Assembly (NCBI RefSeq): GCF_042677865.1
Contig: NZ_JBHUDD010000058.1
Coordinates: forward strand, 33,116 to 97,115
Direction of reading: 5' to 3'
Source: Lutimaribacter salitolerans
Lineage (GTDB): Bacteria > Pseudomonadota > Alphaproteobacteria > Rhodobacterales > Rhodobacteraceae
Length of the DNA: 64,000 nt
Shown piece by piece: positions 43,884-52,148 of this stretch. Both the position numbers and the translations under genes were made by a program. The notes under the pieces were generated by a model. That model ran no database searches, was not told the DNA's origin, and was given only the letters and a program-made list of their open reading frames with translations. Position 1 is the first letter of the stretch; each line of letters starts with the position of its first letter.

Positions 43884-45182
43884 TCAAGAAGCCGCAGCAG
43901 GCGGCCCCAGCAGATCCAGCAGGCCGCTGGCCATCACCTTGGCGGAATCGACCATGTCCTGAATGCCCACGTATTCGTCGGGCTTGTGCGCCAGATCCAG
44001 GATGCCGGGGCCATAGGCGATGCAGTTCTGCAACCGTCCGATCCGGTCGATGTGTTTCTGGTCATAGGTGCCGGGGCTGACCACGTATTGCGGGTCGGTG
44101 CCCATCACGCGGGTGATCGCGCGGGCCACGGTCTGCACCACCGGGGCGCTTTTCTCGGTCATGCTGGGCAGGACGCGCTGCAACTCGCGCACATCGTAGG
44201 AAAAGGTCGCGCGCCGGTCCTTGACCGCCTGCAGGACGGCGTGGATCTCGGCCTGCACGTCGTCGATGTTTTCCTCGATCAGGAAACGGCGGTCGATGAC
44301 CATCCGGCAACTGTCGGGCACGCAAGGGCTGGGCAGGCCGGTGTAATCGGCCTCCTGCTCGTTTTCGCCGCCATGGATGGAATTGATGTTCATCGTCGAC
44401 TGCTTGGCCCCCTCGGGCACCACCGGCATGTCGGTGCGTTTCAGCGCGAGGGCCGGAAACAGGGTTTCCTCCATCTCGTGCACCACGGCACCCATGTGGC
44501 GCACGGCGCAGTCGCCGAGGAACGGCATCGAGCCGTGGGCGATCTCGCCATAGGTTTCGATCTCGGCCCACCACACGCCGCGATGGCCAAGGCAGATGCG
44601 GTCCTTGTTCAGCGGCTCGGGGATGATGACGTGCTGCACGCGCTGGGGGCTGAAATAGCCCTGTTCGGCCAGATAGGCGACGCCGCCAAACCCGCCGGAT
44701 TCCTCGTCTGCGGTGCCGCTGATCTCTATCGCGCCAGCGTAATCGGGGCAGACTGCGATGAAGGCCTCGGCGGCGACGATGCTGGCGGCCAGCCCGCCCT
44801 TCATGTCGCAGGCCCCGCGGCCATAGACCTTGCCATCCTTGACCTCGCCGCCGAACGGATCGGTCGTCCAGCCGCGCCCGACCTCGACCACGTCGGTGTG
44901 GCTGTTGAAATGCACGCAGTCGCCGGGATGCGCGCCTTCGCGGCGGGCGACAAGATTCCAGCGGGGGTATTTGTCGCTGTCGCCCTTGGCCCCGTGGGCG
45001 CGGATGAACTCGCACTCAAAGCCCGATTTCGTCAGGCGACGCTCCAGGAATTCACAGATTGCGCGGTAATTGTCGCCCGGGGGGTTGAGGGTGGGGATGC
45101 GGATCAGATCCTGACACAGCGCGGTCAGATCCTCGCGCCGCGCCTCGATTTCCTGCATCAACCGGTCTTGCTGGTCCATCAT
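43884..45182 (-). CDS. M20 family metallopeptidase/deacylase (ArgE/DapE type)
   Basis: 432 residues. Zinc ligands are in place: HFNSHTDVVEVG, GRGACDMKGG, ADEESGGFGG and the C-terminal LDLAHKPDEYV. The middle part (GEIAHGSMPFLG) is the dimerisation and substrate domain. The enzyme likely removes an acyl group from an N-acyl amino acid or cleaves a small peptide in the cytoplasm. The start follows GGGGGACAG. It is the first gene of the peptide-transporter operon, so it probably processes what the transporter imports. It is divergent from the PAS-LuxR regulator. Confidence 0.9.
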   Translation of the reverse strand: MMDQQDRLMQEIEARREDLTALCQDLIRIPTLNPPGDNYRAICEFLERRLTKSGFECEFIRAHGAKGDSDKYPRWNLVARREGAHPGDCVHFNSHTDVVEVGRGWTTDPFGGEVKDGKVYGRGACDMKGGLAASIVAAEAFIAVCPDYAGAIEISGTADEESGGFGGVAYLAEQGYFSPQRVQHVIIPEPLNKDRICLGHRGVWWAEIETYGEIAHGSMPFLGDCAVRHMGAVVHEMEETLFPALALKRTDMPVVPEGAKQSTMNINSIHGGENEQEADYTGLPSPCVPDSCRMVIDRRFLIEENIDDVQAEIHAVLQAVKDRRATFSYDVRELQRVLPSMTEKSAPVVQTVARAITRVMGTDPQYVVSPGTYDQKHIDRIGRLQNCIAYGPGILDLAHKPDEYVGIQDMVDSAKVMASGLLDLLGPPAAAS

Positions 45183-45225
45183 CTGTCCCCCTGTCTGGCT
45201 GTCGGGCATGATGGCGGGATGACAG

Positions 45226-45252
45226 TACGGTGTGAATACCGTAGGACTACGG
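45226..45252. promoter_or_regulatory. Overlapping TACGG inverted repeats before the PAS-LuxR gene
   Basis: TACGGT-N6-ACCGTA (45226-45243) overlaps CCGTAG-N2-CTACGG (45239-45252), giving three TACGG half-sites in 27 bp. The site ends just before the PAS-LuxR start and lies about 45 bp from the divergent M20 peptidase start. Such half-sites suit a LuxR/NarL-type HTH, so autoregulation by the neighbouring regulator and control of both operons is plausible. Confidence 0.6.
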
Positions 45253-45254
45253 CG

Positions 45255-45797
45255 ATGAACAATCTGTCCCATATCGCCTTCGATGCCGCCCCCATCGGGC
45301 TGGTGCTGACCGAGGATCGCGTGATCCAGGCGGTCAACGCGACCTTTGCCGAGATGTCGGGCCATGCGGCACAGACGCTGGTGGGGCAGAGTTTCCGCCT
45401 GTTCTATGACACCGAGGCCGAGTTTGCGCAGGTCCGCGACATCGGGCTGGACGCGCTGCGCCGGGACGGGGCCTATTGCGACGAGCGCATGTTGCGGCGC
45501 GCAGATGGCAGCCGGGTGTGGTGCCGGTTTCGCGCCCGCACCCTGACACCCGATGCGCCGCTGGCGCGCATGGTCCTGAGCTTTGCGCCCATGGCCGGGG
45601 CCGCCGCCGGCCCGGCCCTGACGCCGCGCGAGCGCGATGTGCTGATGTGGCTGGCGCGGGGCATGACATCCAAGGAAATCGCGCAGAAACTGCACCTGTC
45701 GCCCCGCACGGTCGAGGATGTGCGCGCGCGTCTGCTGCGAAAGTTCGACGTGCCCAACGCCGCGCGTCTTCTGGCGCGGCTCAGCCGCCTGGGATGA
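45255..45797 (+). CDS. PAS domain-LuxR HTH transcriptional regulator
   Basis: 180 residues. A single PAS domain (about 5-115; IQAVNATFAEMSGHAAQTLVGQ, ERMLRRADGSRVWCRF) is joined to a LuxR HTH (LTPRERDVLMWLARGMTSK, LHLSPRTVEDVRARLLRK). There is no receiver domain, so it senses a small ligand or redox signal through PAS directly. It is divergent from the M20/peptide transporter operon and lies 99 bp upstream of the Liv-type transporter operon, so it probably controls one or both. Confidence 0.88.
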   Translation: MNNLSHIAFDAAPIGLVLTEDRVIQAVNATFAEMSGHAAQTLVGQSFRLFYDTEAEFAQVRDIGLDALRRDGAYCDERMLRRADGSRVWCRFRARTLTPDAPLARMVLSFAPMAGAAAGPALTPRERDVLMWLARGMTSKEIAQKLHLSPRTVEDVRARLLRKFDVPNAARLLARLSRLG

Positions 45798-45896
45798 ACG
45801 GGCTTACGCAGTTCTACGCATTGACAGGCAGTGCCTCCTTGGCCCCATGATGGGCGGCAGAGAACGCGGCAAAATCGCCGCAAGGGAGGACATCAG

Positions 45897-47072
45897 ATGA
45901 AACGCATTTTTGCGGCAGGCATGGTCTCGGCCATCGCGCTGACCAATGCGGCCATGGCCGATATCACCATCGCCCATATCTACGGCAAGACCGGCGCGCT
46001 TGAGGCCTATGCCAAGCAATCGCATGACGGGCTGATGCTGGGGCTGGAATACGCCACCGGCGGCACGATGGAGATCAACGGCGAAAAGATCGTCGTGATC
46101 GAAAAGGACACCCAGCTCAAGCCCGAGAACGGCAAGGCCCTGCTGGAAGAGGCCTATGGCGACGACGACGTGGCGCTGGCCATCGGCCCGGTCAGTTCCG
46201 GCGTGGCGCTGGCCATGCTGCCGGTTGCGGAAGAGTATGAAAAGCTGCTGATCGTGCATCCGGCCGTGGCCGACAGCATCACCGGCGAGAACTGGAACCG
46301 CTTTATCTTTCGCACCGGGCGCAACAGCAGCCATGATGCGGTAGCACAGGCGATTGCCATGGCCGGCCCCGACGTGAAGATCGCAACACTGGCGCAGGAC
46401 TATGCCTTTGGTCGCGATGGCGTCGCGGCGTTCGAAGAGGCGCTGGAAGGCACCGGGACCGAGATCGTGCATCAGGAATACGTGCCCACGGACACCACCG
46501 ACTTTACCGCGGCGGGCGAGCGTATCTTCAACGCGATGAAGGATATCGAAGGCGACAAGAAGATCTTTGTCCTCTGGGCGGGCGGCAACAACCCGATGGG
46601 CAAGCTGAACGCGATGGATCCCGGCCGCTTTGGCATCGAACTGGCCACCGGGGGCAACATCCTTGCCGCGATGAGCGGCTACAAGGAATTCCCGGGCATG
46701 GAGGGCGCGATCTATTACTACTATGAACTGCCCGACAACGAGGTGAACGACTGGCTGGTAGAGCAGCATCAGGAACGGTTCGGCAGCCCGCCCGATTTCT
46801 TCACCGCGGGCGGCATGACCACCGGCATCGCCGTGGTCGAGGCGATCAAGAAGGCGGGCAGCACGGATACAGAAGACCTGATCGCCGCGATGAAGGGCAT
46901 GGAATGGATGACCCCCAAGGGCATGATGCAGTTCCGTGCCGAGGATCACCAGGCGCTGCAGTCCATGTATCACTTCAAGATCCGCGTGGATGACGGCGTG
47001 GAATGGGCGATACCGGAACTGGTCAGGGAACTGACCATCGACGATCTGCCGATCCCGATCCGCAACCAGTAA
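45897..47072 (+). CDS. Branched-chain amino acid/amide-type ABC solute-binding protein (LivK-like)
   Basis: 391 residues with a signal peptide (RIFAAGMVSAIALTNAAMA) and a periplasmic-binding-protein type I fold (IAHIYGKTGALEAYAKQSHDG, GPVSSGVALAMLPVAEEY, FRTGRNSSHDAVAQAIAM, KIATLAQDYAFGRDG). It delivers an amino acid, amide or similar small polar molecule to the LivH/M channel encoded downstream. The start follows GGGAGGACATCAG. The nearby PAS-LuxR gene may regulate it. Confidence 0.92.
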   Translation: MKRIFAAGMVSAIALTNAAMADITIAHIYGKTGALEAYAKQSHDGLMLGLEYATGGTMEINGEKIVVIEKDTQLKPENGKALLEEAYGDDDVALAIGPVSSGVALAMLPVAEEYEKLLIVHPAVADSITGENWNRFIFRTGRNSSHDAVAQAIAMAGPDVKIATLAQDYAFGRDGVAAFEEALEGTGTEIVHQEYVPTDTTDFTAAGERIFNAMKDIEGDKKIFVLWAGGNNPMGKLNAMDPGRFGIELATGGNILAAMSGYKEFPGMEGAIYYYYELPDNEVNDWLVEQHQERFGSPPDFFTAGGMTTGIAVVEAIKKAGSTDTEDLIAAMKGMEWMTPKGMMQFRAEDHQALQSMYHFKIRVDDGVEWAIPELVRELTIDDLPIPIRNQ

Positions 47073-47126
47073 TCGCAAACCGCGCGGGGCTGGCACGCCC
47101 GGCCCCGCGCGCAAAAAGGTTTCTTC

Positions 47127-47891
47127 ATGAGCAGGGTCATTCTGGAAACGCACGATCTGACCGTGCGCTTTGGCGGGCATGTGGCGGTCGATGCCGTGAC
47201 ATGTTCGTTCAATGCCGGGCAACTGACGGCCATCGTTGGCCCCAACGGTGCGGGCAAGACCACCTATTTCAATCTGATCTCCGGGCAGATACCGGTCAGC
47301 GCGGGGCGCGTTGTGCTGAACGGGCGCGACATTACCCGCGACGGCATTTCGCATCGCACGCGGGCGGGGATTGGCCGGGCGTTCCAGTTGACGAACCTGT
47401 TTCCCAACCTGTCCGTGCTGGAGAACGTGCGGCTGGTGATCCAGTCCAAGGCCGGGCTGGGGTTTCGTCTTTTGTCCATGGCGTCCGGCCATTCCGAGGT
47501 GACGGACAAGGCGGTGGCGATCCTGACCCGTGTCCGCCTGCATGACAAGCGCGCGCAGCTGGTGTCGGAGCTGTCGCACGGCGATCAGCGCAAGCTGGAG
47601 GTGGCGCTGCTGATCGCGCTGGACCCGGCGGTATACATGTTCGACGAACCAACGGCCGGCATGAGCGTGGACGAGGCCCCGGTGGTGCTGGACCTGATTG
47701 CCGAGCTGAAGGCGCAGAAGGACCGGACCATCCTGCTGGTGGAGCACAAGATGGACGTGATCGCGCGGCTGTCGGACCGCATCATCGTTCTGCACAACGG
47801 CCAGTTGGCCGCCGATGGCGAACCGGCCACCGTGATGGCCAGCGACGTTGTGCAGGAGGCTTACATGGGCAAGGAACTGGCCGATGTCTGA
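47127..47891 (+). CDS. Liv-type ABC transporter ATP-binding protein (LivG-like)
   Basis: 254 residues. Walker A is GPNGAGKTTYF, the Q-loop region NGRDITRDGISHRTRAGIGR, signature ELSHGDQRKLEVALLI (the LSHGxQ variant of LivG) and Walker B MFDEPTAGMS. It energises the transporter together with the LivF-like ATPase, whose gene overlaps its end by eight bases. Confidence 0.94.
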   Translation: MSRVILETHDLTVRFGGHVAVDAVTCSFNAGQLTAIVGPNGAGKTTYFNLISGQIPVSAGRVVLNGRDITRDGISHRTRAGIGRAFQLTNLFPNLSVLENVRLVIQSKAGLGFRLLSMASGHSEVTDKAVAILTRVRLHDKRAQLVSELSHGDQRKLEVALLIALDPAVYMFDEPTAGMSVDEAPVVLDLIAELKAQKDRTILLVEHKMDVIARLSDRIIVLHNGQLAADGEPATVMASDVVQEAYMGKELADV

Positions 47892-48621
47892 CACCGAAGC
47901 GGACCCGATGCTGCGCCTGTCGGGCGTTCATACCGACATCGCGCAGTACCATATCCTGCAAGGGGTAGAGTTTGATGTGCCGCGCGGGCAGGTCACCATG
48001 GTTCTGGGCCGCAACGGCGTGGGCAAGACCACGACCCTGCGCAGCATCATGGGCCACTGGCGGGCCAAATCCGGCCAGATCGTGCTGGACGGGCAGGATA
48101 TCGCGGCGCTGCCCACGCCCGCGATCGCGCGGCTGGGCGTGGGCTATGTGCCGGAAAACATGGGCGTGTTCAGCGATCTGACAGTCGAAGAGAACATGGT
48201 GCTGGCCGCCAGCTCGGGCCCGGTTGATGCGGCGCGTCTGGACTGGCTGTTCACCGTTTTTCCGCCGCTCAAGACCTTCTGGAAGGGGCATGCCGGCAAC
48301 CTGTCGGGCGGGCAGAAGCAGATGCTGTCGATCGCCCGCGCCATGGTCGAGGAGCGCCGGTTGTACCTGATCGACGAGCCCACCAAGGGGCTGGCCCCGG
48401 CGATCGTGTCCACCATGGCGAACGCGCTGAGGCAGCTCAAGTCGCAGGGTGCCTCGATCCTGCTGGTGGAGCAGAATTTCAGCGTCGCCCGCGCGCTGGG
48501 CGACCGCGCGGTGGTGATGGATGACGGCCGCGTCGTCTGGACCGGGGCGATGGCCGAACTGGCGGGGGATGCGGCCTTGCAGGAACGGCTGATGGGATTG
48601 AGCATGGAGGCGGGGCATTGA
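47884..48621 (+). CDS. Liv-type ABC transporter ATP-binding protein (LivF-like)
   Basis: 245 residues starting at MSDTEADP inside the end of livG. Walker A GRNGVGKTTTL, signature NLSGGQKQMLSIARAM and Walker B LIDEPTKGLAP are typical of LivF, including the TKGLAP wording. It pairs with the LivG-like subunit. A 118-bp gap with strong hairpins separates it from the permease genes. Confidence 0.94.
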   Translation: MSDTEADPMLRLSGVHTDIAQYHILQGVEFDVPRGQVTMVLGRNGVGKTTTLRSIMGHWRAKSGQIVLDGQDIAALPTPAIARLGVGYVPENMGVFSDLTVEENMVLAASSGPVDAARLDWLFTVFPPLKTFWKGHAGNLSGGQKQMLSIARAMVEERRLYLIDEPTKGLAPAIVSTMANALRQLKSQGASILLVEQNFSVARALGDRAVVMDDGRVVWTGAMAELAGDAALQERLMGLSMEAGH

Positions 48622-48644
48622 TCGCACGGCAGTCAATCGAAGCG

Positions 48645-48697
48645 GCGGAAAATTTCTTGAAAAGAAATTTCCGCGGAAAATCGGAAATTTTCCGCGC
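48645..48697. repeat. Two overlapping hairpins between livF and livH
   Basis: Hairpin 1 (48645-48675) has a 13-bp stem, GCGGAAATTTCTT/AAGAAATTTCCGC with one bulged A, and a GAA loop. Hairpin 2 (48673-48697) has a perfect 10-bp stem, CGCGGAAAAT/ATTTTCCGCG, and a 5-base loop. They share bases at 48673-48675, and both are built from the same GGAAATTTCC words, so alternative pairings are possible. They are unlikely to stop transcription fully because livH/M lie downstream; mRNA processing or tuning of subunit ratio is more likely. Confidence 0.6.
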
Positions 48698-48728
48698 CTC
48701 CGGCGGGAGTTTTTCCGGCAAGATGAAC
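48695..48728 (+). repeat. Dispersed repeat GCCTCCGGCGGGAGTTT..GGCAAGATGAA, copy B
   Basis: This is the plus-strand copy of the element at 42255-42286 (30 of 32 bases shared). It directly abuts hairpin 2, so the two may be parts of one mobile or processed repeat unit. It ends 11 bp before the permease start codon and leaves AGGGGA as the likely ribosome site. Confidence 0.7.
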
Positions 48729-48739
48729 AGGGGACCACG

Positions 48740-49771
48740 ATGACCGCTGCACCCGACCACCGGCCCACCATGTCGCGCGCCGGTCTGGCCGAGCGTCTGG
48801 GCCCGCATGTCCCCGTTCTGCTGATCCCCGCGATCATGCTGTTTGGCCTGCTGGCGATCCCGTCGATGTCATCCTGGCTGACGCTGACCGTGTCGGGTCT
48901 GGCGATGGGGATGATGATCTTCATCATGGCATCGGGCATGACACTGGTGTTCGGCCTGATGGATGTGATCAACTTTGGCCATGGCGTGTTCATTTCGGTG
49001 GGTGCGTTCGTGGGCATCTCGATCCTGCTTTTGCTGGGCCACATGACCGAGGCGCCGTCGCTGACGCTGAATTTGCTGGCGATCCTGGCGGCCGTGGCGG
49101 CGGCGATGGTGGCCACCGGTGTTCTGGGCTGGGCGTTCGAGCGCGTGATCGTCAAACCCGTCTATGGCGCGCATCTCAAGCAGATCCTTGTCACCATGGG
49201 CGGCCTGATCGTTGTGGAGCAGATGATCATCGTGCTGTGGGGGCCCGAAGAGATCTACCTGCTGCGTCCCGAGGCGCTGAAGGGCGCGTTCACCTTCTGG
49301 GGGGCTGCGGTCGAGAAATACCGCCTGTTGGCGGTGGGCATCGGTCTGGTGCTTTTCCTGGCCATGCGGTTCACCCTGCGCCGGACGAAGATTGGCCTGA
49401 TCGTGCGCGCGGGCGTCGAGAATGGCGAGATGGTCGAGGCGTTGGGCTATCGTCTGCGGCTGGTGTTCATCGGCGTGTTCATTGCAGGCTCGGCCCTTGC
49501 CGGTCTGGGCGGCGTGATGTGGGGGCTGTATCAGGAGGTGATCACCGCCCATATGGGCCAGCATCTGATGATCCTGATCTTCATCGTGGTCATCATCGGC
49601 GGCCTTGGCAGTGTCGAGGGCTGCTTCATTGGCGCGCTGCTGGTGGGGTTGTTGCAGAACTACACCGCCTTTCTGGAACCCAAGCTGGCGCTGATTTCCA
49701 ATATCGCCCTGATGGTCGCCATCCTGATGTGGCGCCCGCAGGGCATGATTCCGGTGGTGAAAGCGAAATGA
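48740..49771 (+). CDS. Liv-type ABC transporter permease (LivH-like)
   Basis: 343 residues with eight or more membrane helices. VFGLMDVINFGHGVFISVGA is the conserved LivH N-terminal block. The protein also has the VRAGVENGEMVEALGYRLR cytoplasmic loop that contacts the ATPase, and ends with GGLGSVEGCFIGALLVGLL. It forms the channel with the LivM-like permease, whose ATG overlaps its TGA. Confidence 0.93.
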   Translation: MTAAPDHRPTMSRAGLAERLGPHVPVLLIPAIMLFGLLAIPSMSSWLTLTVSGLAMGMMIFIMASGMTLVFGLMDVINFGHGVFISVGAFVGISILLLLGHMTEAPSLTLNLLAILAAVAAAMVATGVLGWAFERVIVKPVYGAHLKQILVTMGGLIVVEQMIIVLWGPEEIYLLRPEALKGAFTFWGAAVEKYRLLAVGIGLVLFLAMRFTLRRTKIGLIVRAGVENGEMVEALGYRLRLVFIGVFIAGSALAGLGGVMWGLYQEVITAHMGQHLMILIFIVVIIGGLGSVEGCFIGALLVGLLQNYTAFLEPKLALISNIALMVAILMWRPQGMIPVVKAK

Positions 49772-50829
49772 TCGTGAAACTTCTGTCCGGCGATACGCCG
49801 CGGTCGCCCGTTCTGGCGGTGGTTCTGCTGGTGATCCTGGTGGCCTTGGCCGCGGCCCCGTTCCTGTTTCCTGGCATCCGCTCGGTCGATACGGCGGCGC
49901 GGATCTGCATCTTCATCGTTCTGGTGGCCAGCTATGACCTGATGCTGGGCTATGGCGGCATCGTCAGCTTTGCCCACACGATGTTCTTTGGCATGGGGGC
50001 TTATGGCGTGGCGCTGGCCAGCACCCATATGGGCCGCGGGTTTGATGCTGTGGCGGTCGGTGCATTGGCAGGCGCGCTGCTGGCGGCTGCGATTGCGTTC
50101 CTGATCGGGCTGTTCAGCCTGCGGGTGCGCGCGATCTTCTTTGCCATGATCACCCTGGCCGTGGCCAGCGCGGTGGCGGTTCTGGTCAGCCAGTTGTCGG
50201 CGCTGACCGGGGGCGAGGACGGTCTGAGCTTCAGCATCCCGCGCGAACTGACCCCGGCGTTCCGGTTCGGGGACGAGCTGTTCGGCGTGCGGCTGAACGG
50301 GCGGCTGCTGGCCTATTACCTGATCTTCTTCAGCGCGCTGATCCTGTTTCTGCTGATGCTGCGGGTGGTCAACTCGCCTTTTGGCCGGGTGTTGCAGGCG
50401 ATCCGCGAAAACGATTTCCGGGCCGAGGCGATCGGCTATCGCGTTGTTGCCTATCGGGTCACCGTCACCTGCCTGTCGGCCTTTGTCGCGGCGCTGGCCG
50501 GGGCGCTCTATGCGATCTGGCTGCGCTATGTCGGGCCCGACACGGTGCTGAGTTTCGACATCATGGTCGATATCCTGCTGATGGTGGTGATCGGCGGCAT
50601 GGGCACGATGTATGGCGCGGTGATCGGCGCGGTGCTGCTGGTGCTGGCGCAGAACTATCTGCAGGGGCTGATGGGCGTGGCCGCAGGGGCCGTGGCGGGC
50701 GTGCCGATCCTGCCCGATCTTCTGAACGCAGACCGCTGGCTGCTGTGGCTGGGCGTGCTGTTCATCCTCAGCATCTATTTCTTTCCCACCGGCATCGTGG
50801 GGCGGTTGCGGCAGGGTCGCAGGCCGTAA
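49768..50829 (+). CDS. Liv-type ABC transporter permease (LivM-like)
   Basis: 353 residues, strongly hydrophobic with about ten helices. MLGYGGIVSFAHTMFFGMGAY is the LivM hallmark, followed by the loop VLQAIRENDFRAEAIGYRV and GGMGTMYGAVIGAVLLVLAQ. I start it at MIVKLLSG, overlapping the livH stop by four bases, rather than at the much longer open frame that runs over livH. It is the last gene of the transporter operon. Confidence 0.93.
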   Translation: MIVKLLSGDTPRSPVLAVVLLVILVALAAAPFLFPGIRSVDTAARICIFIVLVASYDLMLGYGGIVSFAHTMFFGMGAYGVALASTHMGRGFDAVAVGALAGALLAAAIAFLIGLFSLRVRAIFFAMITLAVASAVAVLVSQLSALTGGEDGLSFSIPRELTPAFRFGDELFGVRLNGRLLAYYLIFFSALILFLLMLRVVNSPFGRVLQAIRENDFRAEAIGYRVVAYRVTVTCLSAFVAALAGALYAIWLRYVGPDTVLSFDIMVDILLMVVIGGMGTMYGAVIGAVLLVLAQNYLQGLMGVAAGAVAGVPILPDLLNADRWLLWLGVLFILSIYFFPTGIVGRLRQGRRP

Positions 50830-50902
50830 CCTCACGGCCTTGCATCTTGCCCGGCGCCATGCGACCCACACGGCGCATCGCGTTGCAGGGGAGGGCGGGA
50901 CG

Positions 50903-52081
50903 ATGATCGCAGGCTTGGTGCTGCTGTGTGCGGCCTATGTTCTCAGCCAGTTCTTCCGCGCCTTTCTGGCGGTTCTGTCCGGCATCCTGCAAACCGATCT
51001 GGGGGTCACACCCGACGATCTGGCCTTTGCCTCGGGCATGTGGTTCCTGACCTTCGCGCTGATGCAACTGCCCATCGGCGAGGCGCTGGACCGGGTCGGT
51101 CCGCGCCTGACGGCCGCTGTGCTGCTGGCCATCGGCGGCGGAGGCGGTGCGGCGATATTCGCCGTGGCCACCACGCCTGCGCATATCTGGATCGCCATGT
51201 CGCTGATCGGGGTGGGCTGTGCGCCGGTGTTGATGGCCTCGTATTACATCTTTGCCCGCATGTTCGCCCCTGCCATGTTCGCCACGCTGGGCGCGGTGAT
51301 GATCGGCACCGGCTCGATCGGTAACCTTGCCAGCGCGGCACCGCTGACATGGGCGGTCGAGACTTTCGGCTGGCGCGAAAGCCTGTGGGGCCTGTCCGCC
51401 GTTGCGGTGCTGATCGCGGGCGGCGTTCTGGCAACGGTGCAAGACCCGCCCAAGCTGGTGGATCAGCCGCGCGGGTCGGTGTTGGACGTGCTGCGCATCC
51501 CGGCACTTTGGCTGATCCTGCCGCTGGTGACCGTCAACTACGCACCGGCCGCCGGTATCCGGGGCCTGTGGATCGGGCCGTACATGACCGATGTGTACGG
51601 CGCGAACCCGGCGGTGCTGGGGCAGGCCACGCTGCTGATGGGGGTGGCGATGATCGTGGGCACGTTCCTGTATGGTCCGCTGGATCGCCTGCTTGGCACG
51701 CGCAAATGGGTGATCTTTGGTGGCAACGCGGTGGTGATGCTGTCCTGTGCCGTGCTGGCCTTCATGCCCGAGGGCGGGTTCTGGCTGTCGGTGGCGCTGT
51801 GTGCGGTGATCGGCATGTTCGGCCTGTCCTTTCCCGTCATCATGGCCCATGGCCGCAGCTTTGTGCCCGCGCATCTGACCGGGCGGGGTGTGACGCTGAT
51901 GAACCTGTTTTCCATCGGCGGTGTCGGCGTGTTCCAGGTGATCACCGGGCAGCTTCATGCCGGGGCCGTGGCGGCGGGGCAGGGGCCGGTCTATCCATAT
52001 CAGGTGCTGTTCGGGTTTTTCGCGGCGCTGCTGGCGGTGGGGCTGCTGGTCTATGCCTTCTGTCAGGACCGGCTGGACTGA
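50903..52081 (+). CDS. Major facilitator superfamily transporter
   Basis: 392 residues with about twelve membrane helices. The loop 2-3 signature is degenerate but recognisable (GEALDRVGPRLTAAVLL), repeated in the second half (GPLDRLLGTRKWVIFGGN). No substrate-specific motif is recognised; the pattern is that of NNP/ACS-like small carboxylate or drug permeases. The start MIAGLVLL follows GGGGAGGGCGGGACG. It is 73 bp after livM and 67 bp before asd on the same strand. Confidence 0.88.
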   Translation: MIAGLVLLCAAYVLSQFFRAFLAVLSGILQTDLGVTPDDLAFASGMWFLTFALMQLPIGEALDRVGPRLTAAVLLAIGGGGGAAIFAVATTPAHIWIAMSLIGVGCAPVLMASYYIFARMFAPAMFATLGAVMIGTGSIGNLASAAPLTWAVETFGWRESLWGLSAVAVLIAGGVLATVQDPPKLVDQPRGSVLDVLRIPALWLILPLVTVNYAPAAGIRGLWIGPYMTDVYGANPAVLGQATLLMGVAMIVGTFLYGPLDRLLGTRKWVIFGGNAVVMLSCAVLAFMPEGGFWLSVALCAVIGMFGLSFPVIMAHGRSFVPAHLTGRGVTLMNLFSIGGVGVFQVITGQLHAGAVAAGQGPVYPYQVLFGFFAALLAVGLLVYAFCQDRLD

Positions 52082-52148
52082 CCCCCCTTTCCCTTACCGC
52101 GCGCGTCCTGTAGGTAACGCGCGTCCTGAAACGAAAGGAGCACCCGAA

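Noticed and set aside
49660..50871. 403-residue open frame antisense to livM
   Set aside because: Composition is Gln/His/Arg-rich with no fold motifs; it mirrors the codon bias of the real permease gene on the other strand.
50768..51958. 396-residue open frame antisense to the MFS gene
   Set aside because: Same shadow pattern; the plus strand encodes a clear twelve-helix transporter.
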